Positions 35,394-43,644 of a stretch of 64,000 nucleotides of DNA are shown piece by piece. Every line of letters begins with the position of its first letter. Position 1 is the first letter of the stretch. The DNA is from Ignavibacteriaceae bacterium. GTDB taxonomy: Bacteria; Bacteroidota; Ignavibacteria; Ignavibacteriales; Ignavibacteriaceae. The stretch lies in NCBI GenBank assembly GCA_019638025.1, contig JAHBUO010000005.1, positions 1-64,000 of the forward strand, given 5' to 3'. The notes below the pieces were generated by a model. That model made no database searches. It was not told the origin of the DNA and saw only the letters and a list, made by a program, of their open reading frames with translations. The position numbers were made by a program, and so were the translations under genes.

Positions 35394-37259
35394 TTATGAA
35401 TATTTTTGTTCGATGAATTTTTTCTCTTGGTTTAATTCACTATTCTCTCGCATTAACTCAATTTGCAATTTTTCATCTTTAACTGATTTAATCTGTTCAA
35501 AGTTGTCTCTAATGCTTTGTTCAATAGGGATTAACTTAATTTTTCTAACTAGGTCTTTAGCATGTTTTATAGCACTTTTTTCATTTTCTATTACATTATT
35601 TGAGTCCCATTTATCACTTATCCGATACTTATCAACACTCAATTCAATACAATATTTTTGGAGTGTTTCATCATTCAATTTTGCAAGCAGACTATTGACA
35701 TTAAAATAGTCAACGCTCTGATTCATTGTTCTTACCAACTCAAAAATCTTTTTGTGTTCAATTAGATAAAAATCTTCTACATCTATATTTTCAAATATGT
35801 AATCTAATATTGAAGACTTTCCTTCCAACAAAATTTGAAGTATCTCTTTTTCAAGTTTCAGTAAAGGTTTTAACTCTTTTTCTCTTTCCGAAACGCTCTT
35901 GTCAATGAGTTGAAGTGCTTCTTCTTTTGAAACAGTTTTATCAACCCTACCAGTTTCTCTTGCTAAATTCTTAAGAACTTTTTCGGTTTCAGATTCAAGC
36001 AACTTCTCCCGAAGATTAAATTTTTCAGCAAGCGATTTAATCAGCATACTCCTTTTTAACTCATCTGAAATTAATCCGATGGGCTTAACCAATTCACGGA
36101 TTGCTTCTGTTGATGAAACCGGATCTGCAAACTTTCCACTCGATTCATAAATGGAAAACTGATACTCCAAAAAATTTACAGCTCTCTGTATACAATTTAA
36201 AAACTCATCTTTTCCAAACTTTTGAACAAAGGAGTCGGGATCTTCACCGGCGGGGAGAGATACAATTTTGATATTCATATCTTGCTTAAGCAAAATCTCG
36301 ATACTCCTCATCGAAGCTTTTATTCCAGCATTATCAGCATCAAATAAAAGTACAACATTTTTAGTATATCTCGAGAGTAATTGAACTTGGTCTTCTGTTA
36401 ATGCGGTACCCGAAACTGCTACAACATTTTTAATCCCATGTTGATGAAGTGAAATCAAATCCATGTAACCTTCAACCAACAAAGCTGAATTCAATTTTCT
36501 GATTTCATCTTTAGAGTGAGACAAACCATAAAGAATCCGACCTTTAAAATAAATTTTTGATTCAGGAGAATTGATGTATTTCGCCATATTGTCAGAAGTC
36601 TCAAAAACTCTTCCGGCAAATGCAATAACCCTTCCGTTTGGAGAAAAGATTGGAAAGATTAGCCTATTACTAAATCTATCATACAAAACGCCTTTATCAG
36701 TCCTACCGATTAAACCAAGTTCGATTGCTTTTTCAATGTCAATTTTCTTCTCGAGAAGGTGGTTAACCAATGCATCACGCTTTGTCTGAGCATAACCTAA
36801 ACCAAACGAGCGTATAGAATTTATTTTAATTTTTCGATTATCGAAATAAAGTCTACCTCTTTCCCCCTCAGCAGATTTCAATAGATTATTAGAAAAGAAT
36901 CTTGCAGCTTCTTCATTTATATCAAATAAGACTTCAGTTTCAGACTGAACGCCAAACTTATTTTCTTCATATTCAATGTTAATTCCTAAATCACCGGCGA
37001 TTTCTTGAATTGCCTCAACATACGAAATCTTCTTATAACTCATCAAAAACTTAAAAACATTCCCACCTTCTTGACACCCGAAACAGTAATAAATTTGCTT
37101 TTCTGAGTTAACGGTAAAAGATGGAGTTTTTTCGTTGTGAAATGGGCATAATCCGACATAGTTTTTCCCACGCTTACGGAGTTGTACAAACTGCCCGACA
37201 AAATCAACTATATCTGCGGAGTGTAATATTTCTTCAACTTTTTGTTCAGGGATTCTCAT
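35394..37259 (-). CDS. dnaG: DNA primase
   Basis: Makes RNA primers for DNA replication. The 621-residue protein has the N-terminal CHC2 zinc domain (CPFHNEKTPSFTV through YYCFGCQEGG, about 39-67), the catalytic core and TOPRIM domain (ALLVEGYMDLISL with the catalytic Glu, and LLFDADNAGIKA with the DxD pair), and a helicase-binding C-terminal region. Length is normal. An exact -7 box TATCTTTG lies 27 bases before the ATG, with TTTG 16 bases further upstream. The ferredoxin and geranylgeranyl reductase genes follow closely, so they share its transcript. Confidence 0.96.
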   Translation of the reverse strand: MRIPEQKVEEILHSADIVDFVGQFVQLRKRGKNYVGLCPFHNEKTPSFTVNSEKQIYYCFGCQEGGNVFKFLMSYKKISYVEAIQEIAGDLGINIEYEENKFGVQSETEVLFDINEEAARFFSNNLLKSAEGERGRLYFDNRKIKINSIRSFGLGYAQTKRDALVNHLLEKKIDIEKAIELGLIGRTDKGVLYDRFSNRLIFPIFSPNGRVIAFAGRVFETSDNMAKYINSPESKIYFKGRILYGLSHSKDEIRKLNSALLVEGYMDLISLHQHGIKNVVAVSGTALTEDQVQLLSRYTKNVVLLFDADNAGIKASMRSIEILLKQDMNIKIVSLPAGEDPDSFVQKFGKDEFLNCIQRAVNFLEYQFSIYESSGKFADPVSSTEAIRELVKPIGLISDELKRSMLIKSLAEKFNLREKLLESETEKVLKNLARETGRVDKTVSKEEALQLIDKSVSEREKELKPLLKLEKEILQILLEGKSSILDYIFENIDVEDFYLIEHKKIFELVRTMNQSVDYFNVNSLLAKLNDETLQKYCIELSVDKYRISDKWDSNNVIENEKSAIKHAKDLVRKIKLIPIEQSIRDNFEQIKSVKDEKLQIELMRENSELNQEKKFIEQKYS

Positions 37260-37286
37260 TTAATTAACTTAGTTTTTGAATTGATG

Positions 37287-37294
37287 CAAAGATA
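37287..37294 (-). promoter_or_regulatory. -7 box TATCTTTG for dnaG
   Basis: Exact TAnnTTTG on the minus strand, 27 bases before the start; TTTG (plus-strand CAAA 37311-37314) lies 16 bases upstream as the -33 element. This is the best two-part match in the window. Confidence 0.6.
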
Positions 37295-37359
37295 ATCAAA
37301 ACTACTCATTCAAATACAAATATGATATTGAGTTATTTTTCACTTTATTATCGATTGAG

Positions 37360-37367
37360 TATATTTG
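37360..37367 (+). promoter_or_regulatory. -7 box TATATTTG for the DJ-1/PfpI gene
   Basis: Exact TAnnTTTG, 25 bases before the proposed ATT start at 37393. Transcription would begin about 37371-37374, leaving a leader that contains AAAAGG. Confidence 0.55.
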
Positions 37368-37392
37368 AAAAGGTGAATAAAAGGATAAAAAT

Positions 37393-37920
37393 ATTAATCA
37401 ATTCATAAAAAATAGTGTTCTTCTGTTTTTAGCAAAGTCCGACTTTAGCGAGGAAGAATATCTTACCATAAAGTCTAGCCTCGCTTCAAAAAGATTTATC
37501 ATTTTTGTAACATCAGATGCTTCCGAATATTGCATTGGCACATCAGGCTTGAAGGTAAAGAATGATGTTAGTATTCTTAATGTAAACCCAAATAATTTTT
37601 CTGCTTTAATAATTATTGGTGGAAATGGAATAAGAAAGTACTCTGAACACTTATCACTTCAAAAAATTATTCAAAATTTTTATTCGAAGAAGAAAGTAAT
37701 CGGAGCGATTTGTGCAGCACCACTAATTTTAGCAACTTCAGGAGCATTAAAAAGTCACTCGGCGACTTGTTTTCCTCTGAATAAAATGGAACTTATAAAG
37801 AATGGAATTGATTTTAAAGATAATGGAGTTGTAATTGATAGGAATATTGTAACGGCTTCCGATTCTTCCCAAAGTCAAAATTTTATTAATTCAATAATTA
37901 TGATACTAAACTCAAAATAG
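37393..37920 (+). CDS. DJ-1/PfpI family protein, probable AUU start
   Basis: A class I glutamine-amidotransferase-like protein of about 175 residues. The core IIIGGNGIRK and the nucleophile elbow GAICAAPLILA with its catalytic Cys are typical of the DJ-1/YajL group. The open frame begins after TAA 37378-37380 and has no ATG, GTG or TTG before TTG 37549, which would cut off the first strand and the conserved acidic stretch (SVLLFLAKSDFSEEEYL). ATT at 37393 has AAGG eight bases upstream and a -7 box 25 bases upstream, giving the usual family length. The alternative is a frameshift near the start: GTG 37373 opens a short out-of-frame peptide. ispG follows after six bases. Confidence 0.75.
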   Translation: MNQFIKNSVLLFLAKSDFSEEEYLTIKSSLASKRFIIFVTSDASEYCIGTSGLKVKNDVSILNVNPNNFSALIIIGGNGIRKYSEHLSLQKIIQNFYSKKKVIGAICAAPLILATSGALKSHSATCFPLNKMELIKNGIDFKDNGVVIDRNIVTASDSSQSQNFINSIIMILNSK

Positions 37921-37926
37921 TCTGAG

Positions 37927-39897
37927 ATGATGAACAAAAAAATTAACGATATAAAAAGATACTGTGAAAGTTTAACTCAATACAAGCGATATAAAACTCG
38001 TGAAGTTTACATTGGGGATGTTCCACTTGGTGGAAATAACCCAATTCGTATTCAATCAATGACTACTACTGACACCATGAATACTAGCGCTACAGTTGAA
38101 CAATCCATTCGAATGATTGAAGCCGGAAGTGAATATATAAGAATCACTGCCCCAAGCATAAATGAAGCAAAAAATTTAGATTCGATTAAAAAAGAACTTC
38201 GTAAAAGAGGATACACTGCTCCTTTAATTGCAGATATCCACTTTACACCAAATGCCGCAGAAATGGCTGCCCGAATTGTAGAAAAAGTGAGAGTGAATCC
38301 GGGCAATTATGTTGATAAAAAAAAATTTGAAACTATCGAATATTCCAATGCTCAGTACGAAGCCGAAATAGAAAGAATCCGCGAAAGATTTTCACCTCTC
38401 GTAAAAATTTGTAAGGAATACGGAACCGCAATGCGAATCGGTACAAATCATGGTTCTCTTTCTGACCGCATTATGAGCCGTTACGGAGATAGTCCACTCG
38501 GTATGGTTGAGTCAGCATTGGAGTTTTTGCGAATATGTGAAGGCCTGGATTATCACAATATTGTTCTCTCAATGAAAGCAAGTAATCCACAAGTTATGGT
38601 TCAAGCTTATCGTCTTCTGATAAATAAAATGGAGGCTGAAGGGATGAATTATCCACTTCATTTAGGAGTTACCGAAGCCGGGGATGGTGAAGATGGGCGG
38701 ATTAAATCTGCTGTCGGAATAGGTTCTTTATTGGAAGACGGAATTGGAGATACTATTCGGGTTTCTTTAACGGAAGACCCTGAATTCGAACCACCAGTCG
38801 CAAAAGCTTTAGTAAATAGGTATGAGAATAGAAGTTCTCATAAGCTGATTATCCCTATCGATTCTAATCCCATCAATCCATTTGATTACTCTCGAAGAAC
38901 TTCATCGGAAGCACTTGGTATAGGGGGTTCAAATGTTCCAAGAGTTTTTGCTGATTATAGTGTCACCGGAATTAATCACTATTCTGAGCTTGAACAAATT
39001 GGCTACTTCTACGATGAAGTTACTGATAAATGGTCAATGAATGATATGGCTTCTGATTTTGTTTTTCTTGGCAATCAGAAAATTAATTTTGATATACCAA
39101 ATGGATTAAAGGCTGTTTATAATTTCTCTCATTGGAAAAATTCTTCAATAAACGAAAAAGGTTATCCCCTCTTTACAATTGATGAATACAAAAAATGGAA
39201 TAACGACGGCTCAATTTTTAACTTTGTTATTCTAACAATAGATGATTTAAGTGATGAAAATTTTAACCTAATCAAAAATGATTCTTCACTGATATTAATA
39301 ATTCAGACCACCAATTCACATGCAATGGCTGAACTTAGAAGAATATTTTTCGAACTAATAAAAAAGCAGATTCATAATCCGGTAATCATCAAAAGAAAAT
39401 ATGACGAGTCGAATTTTGAGAATTTTATGCTTCATTCAGCAACAGATGTTGGCTCCCTTCTAATCGATGGTTTTGGTGATGGAATATTTTTAATGAGTGA
39501 TTCAAAAAATTTCGGTTTAAAGGAGATAAATAGAATTTCTTTTGGTATACTACAAGCAGCACGAGTGAGAATTTCTAAGACAGAGTACATTGCATGCCCT
39601 TCTTGCGGAAGAACTCTTTTCGATTTAATGGAAACAACGGACAAAATCAGAAAAAGAACTGAGCACTTAAAGGGAGTAAAGATTGCAATAATGGGTTGCA
39701 TTGTGAACGGACCGGGAGAAATGGCTGATGCTGATTATGGCTATGTAGGATCAGGTATTGGAAAAATAACGTTATATAGAAATAAAGATATTGTTCGAAG
39801 AAGTATCGATACCGAATATGCAGTTGACCAGTTAATTGAATTAATAAAACAAGATGGTCGTTGGATTGAACCAACTTTTCAAAAAAATATGGCTTAA
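37927..39897 (+). CDS. ispG: 4-hydroxy-3-methylbut-2-enyl-diphosphate synthase, three-domain form
   Basis: Catalyses the sixth step of the MEP isoprenoid pathway using a 4Fe-4S cluster and reduced flavodoxin or ferredoxin. The TIM-barrel domain (about 20-290) carries VYIGDVPLGGNNPIRIQSMT and KVRVNPGNY; a large inserted domain (about 310-540) follows, as in plant, Chlamydia and Bacteroidota-group enzymes; the cluster domain has CPSCGRTLFDL (about 557) and MGCIVNGPGEMADADYGYVG (about 587-606). At 656 residues it is the long form. A double Met marks the start, six bases after the DJ-1 gene. A strong terminator hairpin lies about 120 bases after its stop. Confidence 0.96.
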   Translation: MMNKKINDIKRYCESLTQYKRYKTREVYIGDVPLGGNNPIRIQSMTTTDTMNTSATVEQSIRMIEAGSEYIRITAPSINEAKNLDSIKKELRKRGYTAPLIADIHFTPNAAEMAARIVEKVRVNPGNYVDKKKFETIEYSNAQYEAEIERIRERFSPLVKICKEYGTAMRIGTNHGSLSDRIMSRYGDSPLGMVESALEFLRICEGLDYHNIVLSMKASNPQVMVQAYRLLINKMEAEGMNYPLHLGVTEAGDGEDGRIKSAVGIGSLLEDGIGDTIRVSLTEDPEFEPPVAKALVNRYENRSSHKLIIPIDSNPINPFDYSRRTSSEALGIGGSNVPRVFADYSVTGINHYSELEQIGYFYDEVTDKWSMNDMASDFVFLGNQKINFDIPNGLKAVYNFSHWKNSSINEKGYPLFTIDEYKKWNNDGSIFNFVILTIDDLSDENFNLIKNDSSLILIIQTTNSHAMAELRRIFFELIKKQIHNPVIIKRKYDESNFENFMLHSATDVGSLLIDGFGDGIFLMSDSKNFGLKEINRISFGILQAARVRISKTEYIACPSCGRTLFDLMETTDKIRKRTEHLKGVKIAIMGCIVNGPGEMADADYGYVGSGIGKITLYRNKDIVRRSIDTEYAVDQLIELIKQDGRWIEPTFQKNMA

Positions 39898-39900
39898 TTC

Positions 39901-39929
39901 TTGATAATTATTTCTCAATCTTTTATCTT
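39901..39929 (+). promoter_or_regulatory. Possible promoter between ispG and the Nif3-like gene
   Basis: TTGATA (39901-39906) and TATCTT (39924-39929) are 17 bases apart, resembling a sigma-70-type pair. Transcription from here would run through the hairpin at 40021-40051 before reaching the Nif3-like start codon. Confidence 0.35.
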
Positions 39930-40020
39930 AGCAACATGAAAATAAAGTTATGTAAACGGTTTTATAAAAATAGGCTCAGTGCAAAAAAATTATCACAAGA
40001 GAACAGGAATTAAAATTATA

Positions 40021-40051
40021 AAAATGCACTTCTTCATCTGAAGTGCATTTT
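40021..40051 (+). terminator. Strong terminator-type hairpin directly ahead of the Nif3-like gene
   Basis: A 12-bp perfect stem (AAAATGCACTTC / GAAGTGCATTTT) with a seven-base loop and a run of T to 40055. The ATG of the next gene is at 40059, so the terminator fills the place of the ribosome site. It could end the ispG message or a leader RNA, or act as an attenuator. Confidence 0.85.
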
Positions 40052-40058
40052 TTTTGTT

Positions 40059-41174
40059 ATGAATTGTAAAATACTATCTAAATTTATTGAAGAATGGGCT
40101 CCGCTTGGAGCTGCTTGGAGCAAAGACAATGTCGGGCTCCAGGTCGGAAAGCTAGAGAGGAACATAAAGAATGTTCTTTTAACTCTCGACATAAACGATG
40201 AGGTTGCAGACGAGGCACTTAAAAAAGACTGCAACCTAATCATCTCACACCACCCACTACTTTTTTATCCCATAAAAAAATTAAATTTAGACTCTGACCC
40301 CAAATCCAAATTAATCGAAAAACTTATCTTAAACCGAACAACCGCAATTTCTTACCATACAAATCTTGATTTCACAAAAGATGGAGTGAGTTTCGAACTT
40401 GCCAAAAAGCTTGACCTTAATAATATTGAATTTCTGGCTCCGTCTGAATCTAGCAGAAAAAAAGTTGTTGTCTATGTTCCTAGAAATTCAGTCGACACTG
40501 TTTCAAGGGCCTTATTTGAAGCCGGTGGAGGCATAATTGGTAATTATGAAAAATGCAGCAATCAAATTGAAATTAAGGGAACATTTCTAGGCAACGACGA
40601 TAGTAATCCAACTCTCGGTGAAAAGGGAAATTTCGAAATTGTTGATGAAGTAAGATTAGAAGCAGTCTTCGATAATTGGAATATTTCTAGAGCAGTTAAA
40701 GCAATTAAGGAATTTCATCCATTTGAAGAACCTGCCTTTGAAATTTATAATTTAGAGAATGATAATTTTCAATATGGCTCGGGTGCTGTTGGAAATTTAG
40801 AACGAGATTTAAGTCAAGAAGAATTCCTTAATCTTGTTGCTATAAAACTGAACTTGAAGAACCTCCGATATTGTAAAGGTTCCGGCAGAAGAATAAAACG
40901 AATCGCTGTTTGTGGTGGTTCCGGAAGTGATTTATTAAATAGAGCAATCAGCATCAATGCTGAAGCGTTCATTACTGCAGATATTAAATATCACACATTT
41001 CAGGAAGCTGAAGGTAAAATTTGCTTAATTGATGCGGGGCATTTTGAAACTGAATACCCGATTTTATTTGAATTGAAAAAAAGATTAGAAGGTTTATTCA
41101 AAGAGAATAATGAAGAGATAAAAGTTTTTATTTCTGAAAGTAAAACCAATCCAATCGAATATTTAAAAACATAA
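40059..41174 (+). CDS. Nif3-like dinuclear metal center protein (YqfO/DUF34 type)
   Basis: 371 residues, the long form of the Nif3/DUF34 family with a PII-like insert in the middle (about 120-240). Metal ligands are visible in SHHPLLFYP (about 64-72) and DAGHFETE near the C-terminus; ISYHTNLDF and EWAPLGAAWSKDNVGLQVG are also typical. The family is very widespread; a role as GTP cyclohydrolase-like hydrolase or metal-handling protein has been suggested but is not settled. The start matches the family, yet there is no ribosome site: a terminator T-run ends three bases before the ATG. A zinc-ribbon protein gene follows after 14 bases. Confidence 0.92.
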   Translation: MNCKILSKFIEEWAPLGAAWSKDNVGLQVGKLERNIKNVLLTLDINDEVADEALKKDCNLIISHHPLLFYPIKKLNLDSDPKSKLIEKLILNRTTAISYHTNLDFTKDGVSFELAKKLDLNNIEFLAPSESSRKKVVVYVPRNSVDTVSRALFEAGGGIIGNYEKCSNQIEIKGTFLGNDDSNPTLGEKGNFEIVDEVRLEAVFDNWNISRAVKAIKEFHPFEEPAFEIYNLENDNFQYGSGAVGNLERDLSQEEFLNLVAIKLNLKNLRYCKGSGRRIKRIAVCGGSGSDLLNRAISINAEAFITADIKYHTFQEAEGKICLIDAGHFETEYPILFELKKRLEGLFKENNEEIKVFISESKTNPIEYLKT

Positions 41175-41188
41175 AAGGAGTCCTTAAA

Positions 41189-41914
41189 TTGATAAATAGA
41201 TTAACATCGCTTTATAAATTACAACTTATAGATGATCAACTGGATGAGCTCGAAGAACTTCGTGGCGATCTTCCGCTGGCTGTCCAAAATCTCGAAAATC
41301 GAATGAACGATATTTCAAGAACAATTACTGAAAAGCAAACCGAGCAACAAGAATCAATCGAAAAACGCGATAAGAATGAAAAAGAAGTTGATCGTATTCT
41401 CGAAAATCAGAAGAAATTCAAAGCTCAGTTATTTTCAGTAAGAAATAACAAAGAGTATGATGCTCTTACAAAAGAGATTGATCATTCAGATGAAGTTGTA
41501 AAGCGATTAAGTATGGAGAATGATGCTTTAGCTGATCTAAGCAAAAAGCTGTCGCTAGAGATTGAAGACATAACTCCATTGCTTAACGACTTGCAAAAGG
41601 AACTTGAGGATAAGAAAGCAGACCTTGAGCAAATTGTTAAAACTCACGAAAAAGAAGAAGTAAAGCTTCGAGATGAACGTAAGAGAATTGAGGAAACCGT
41701 TAAAAAAGGGGACTACTCAGTTTATATGAGAATCCGTAAAGCGAAAAAAGGAAAAGGTGTAGTTACAATAAAAAGATCCGCTTGTTCCGGTTGCCAAAAC
41801 ATAGTACCTTCACAACGACAATTAGAAATTAGAAGAAACAATAAATTATTCAACTGCGAATATTGCGGTAGGATTTTAGTTTCTTCAGAAATAGCTGAAG
41901 CAGCCGAAGCTTAA
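41189..41914 (+). CDS. Coiled-coil protein with C-terminal C4 zinc ribbon (CT398-like)
   Basis: 241 residues. Most of the protein (about 10-185) is long charged coiled coil (heptad-like EKQTEQQESIEKRDKNEKEV). The end holds a zinc ribbon with two CxxC knuckles, CSGCQNIVP and CEYCGRIL (about 199-230). This layout is that of the CT398/DUF164-type family, often encoded next to Nif3, as here. It is thought to bind nucleic acid or RNA-polymerase factors in relatives, but the role is unproven. The start is TTG, with AAAGGAG eight bases ahead. Confidence 0.9.
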   Translation: MINRLTSLYKLQLIDDQLDELEELRGDLPLAVQNLENRMNDISRTITEKQTEQQESIEKRDKNEKEVDRILENQKKFKAQLFSVRNNKEYDALTKEIDHSDEVVKRLSMENDALADLSKKLSLEIEDITPLLNDLQKELEDKKADLEQIVKTHEKEEVKLRDERKRIEETVKKGDYSVYMRIRKAKKGKGVVTIKRSACSGCQNIVPSQRQLEIRRNNKLFNCEYCGRILVSSEIAEAAEA

Positions 41915-41936
41915 GAATCCTACTTTGACAGATATG

Positions 41937-41968
41937 GGAGTTTAATACAACAATTTTGTATTAACTCC
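41937..41968 (+). terminator. Hairpin terminator after the Nif3/zinc-ribbon operon
   Basis: GGAGT-T-TAATACAA pairs with TTGTATTA-ACTCC (one bulged T), a long stem with a five-base loop, followed by TTTAT. The T-run is short, but position after the operon fits a terminator. Confidence 0.6.
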
Positions 41969-42090
41969 TTTATACGTCAAACAACATCTAATTTCGTATG
42001 TCTTACCTTTTAAATAATTTTTTACTACATTCTACCAACCTAAAATTTGTAATTTCTTAAACCGATTTCATTTTAGCATTAGGAGGCATT

Positions 42091-42801
42091 ATGAAAGTCA
42101 GCGGTTCGTTAGAAAAAGCAAAAATCTACATCGAAAGACATTCGCAAGAGTCTGATGTAAGCCACAATAAACAAATCGGTCCTTGTATCACAATCTCTCG
42201 TCAAGCCGGCGCAGGTTCCGGAATAATCGCAGAAAAGTTAATTGATTTACTAAAACCAAATTCTAAATTAAGTAAAGAGGAATGGGCTATCTTCGATAAA
42301 AATCTGATTGAAAAAGTTATTGAAGACCATAAATTACCCAAGCAACTTGCAAAATTCATGGGGGAGTCCGAGGAACCTTTTTTGTTGCAGGTTATGAATG
42401 AAGTATTTGGAATTCATCCACCACTGATTAAACTTCAGCGAAAAACAACCGAAACTATTCTCCGGATTGCAAATAAGGGGAATTGTATAATTATTGGAAG
42501 AGGAGCAAACTTTATTACTTCATACTTAAAAAATTGTTTTCATGTTAGGTTGGTCGCACCTACTGATTTGCGAATAAAAAATGTGCAGGAGTTTTACGGT
42601 AACACCAAACAAGATGCGATTGATTTTGTAAATAGTGAAGATAAAAAGCGAAACAAATTTATTGACGAACATTATCACAAAGATGCCTCGAATCCGATTT
42701 TTTATGATTTAACAATTAATACCGGATTATTATCGATTGATGAAACAGCATCAATAATTAGTTCAGCTGTGATGGCTAAGTTTAGTAAATTCTTTTTCTA
42801 A
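42091..42801 (+). CDS. Cytidylate kinase-like family protein
   Basis: A 236-residue P-loop protein. The nucleotide-binding start ITISRQAGAGSGIIAEKLI (about 31-49) has the modified P-loop of the cytidylate kinase-like family, and RGANFITSYLKNCFHVRLVAP (from about 148) resembles the following domain with its conserved Arg. Members differ from true Cmk in length and substrate, and the substrate is unknown. TAGGAGG lies ahead of the ATG. It is transcribed alone, 176 bases after the zinc-ribbon gene. Confidence 0.85.
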   Translation: MKVSGSLEKAKIYIERHSQESDVSHNKQIGPCITISRQAGAGSGIIAEKLIDLLKPNSKLSKEEWAIFDKNLIEKVIEDHKLPKQLAKFMGESEEPFLLQVMNEVFGIHPPLIKLQRKTTETILRIANKGNCIIIGRGANFITSYLKNCFHVRLVAPTDLRIKNVQEFYGNTKQDAIDFVNSEDKKRNKFIDEHYHKDASNPIFYDLTINTGLLSIDETASIISSAVMAKFSKFFF

Positions 42802-42806
42802 ATTTT

Positions 42807-43445
42807 TTAACTGAAAATTCGCATAATTGCTGAGCTTGAGTTGACTAGATAATCAGGAGATTCATTTTTGAGTTGGGCTTCGGTTCGGTAGCCGTAAGTC
42901 ACTAAGCAAGTTTGTGCATTTGCTGATTTACCACACCTCGAATCATACTCGGTATCGCCTATCATTATTGCTTCTGATGGATTCACATTAAGTTCAGTCA
43001 GAATAATTTTAAGTGGCTCAGGTGAAGGTTTATGAGGAATATTTGGACGCCTTCCCATAATATAATTAAAATATTTTTTTAGCTGAAAATGCCCGAGAAT
43101 CATTTCAGCTTGTGTTTGAGCTTTTGTTGTGAGGAGTGCAACTTTTATTTCTTTCTCGACTAGAAAATTTAATAGGTCAGTAACTCCCGGATATAGTGTA
43201 GTGTACTCAATAAAATGGATGTAAAGTGATTTATAAATTTCAATGTAATTTTCTAAATCATCAACTTTAATTCCCAACTCTTCGAAAATCTCACCAAAGT
43301 GTGCTCCAATTCTTTTATCAAGTTCATTTTTAGGTAGATTAACTTTTAAACCAAGTTTGTTAAAAGTTTGAATTGCGGTCCTATAAATAGTTTCACTTGA
43401 ATCTGTGAGAGTACCATCTAAGTCAAATACTGCCAGTTTTAACAT
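42807..43445 (-). CDS. HAD-superfamily phosphatase, phosphoglycolate phosphatase-like
   Basis: A 212-residue HAD subfamily IA hydrolase with all four motifs: AVFDLDGTLTDSS (nucleophile Asp9 and acid Asp11), LLTTKAQ (motif II), HKPSPEPLK (motif III Lys) and AIMIGDTEYDSRCG (motif IV). The cap and length match Gph or PpaX, which act on phosphoglycolate or pyrophosphate; the exact substrate is inferred. It is the last gene of a minus-strand operon and its start overlaps the preceding 73-residue gene by 23 bases. Confidence 0.9.
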   Translation of the reverse strand: MLKLAVFDLDGTLTDSSETIYRTAIQTFNKLGLKVNLPKNELDKRIGAHFGEIFEELGIKVDDLENYIEIYKSLYIHFIEYTTLYPGVTDLLNFLVEKEIKVALLTTKAQTQAEMILGHFQLKKYFNYIMGRRPNIPHKPSPEPLKIILTELNVNPSEAIMIGDTEYDSRCGKSANAQTCLVTYGYRTEAQLKNESPDYLVNSSSAIMRIFS

Positions 43446-43644
43446 CTTTATTTATCTCTTTCATAATAGCTTCATTGTTTTTATCATTTACTTCTCCTCG
43501 ACAACACTCATCAATATTGGTATGGCAATAAGCACATTCACCATGCCCATGAACCCAGATAATTTCCGTAACATTTCCGCAATACAAACACCTAGTTTCT
43601 TGCTTCGGCTTTTTGAATGTCATGCATCTAAAATTTTTAATCAA
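43423..43644 (-). CDS. Small cysteine-rich (zinc-ribbon-like) protein
   Basis: A 73-residue protein that I cannot assign to a named family. It has pairs of cysteines, CLYCGN (about 19-24) and CAYCHTN (about 38-44), and CC at about 48-49, spaced like a small zinc ribbon. The rest is charged. The start is TTG, seven bases after a very strong GGAGGAG that lies inside the DUF2203 gene; start and stop overlap both neighbours (8 and 23 bases). That tight packing and the perfect ribosome site argue it is a real gene and translationally coupled. Confidence 0.75.
   Translation of the reverse strand: MIKNFRCMTFKKPKQETRCLYCGNVTEIIWVHGHGECAYCHTNIDECCRGEVNDKNNEAIMKEINKDVKTGSI

Noticed and set aside
37536..37551. 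TGGCAC followed by GC, sigma-54 promoter-like
   Set aside because: The GG to GC distance is two bases too short for a -24/-12 site and it lies inside the DJ-1 coding region.
39936..40013. A 25-codon open frame (ATG 39936) between ispG and the Nif3-like gene, possible leader peptide
   Set aside because: No ribosome site, composition like noise, and not in phase with any clear attenuator design; kept only as part of the leader question.
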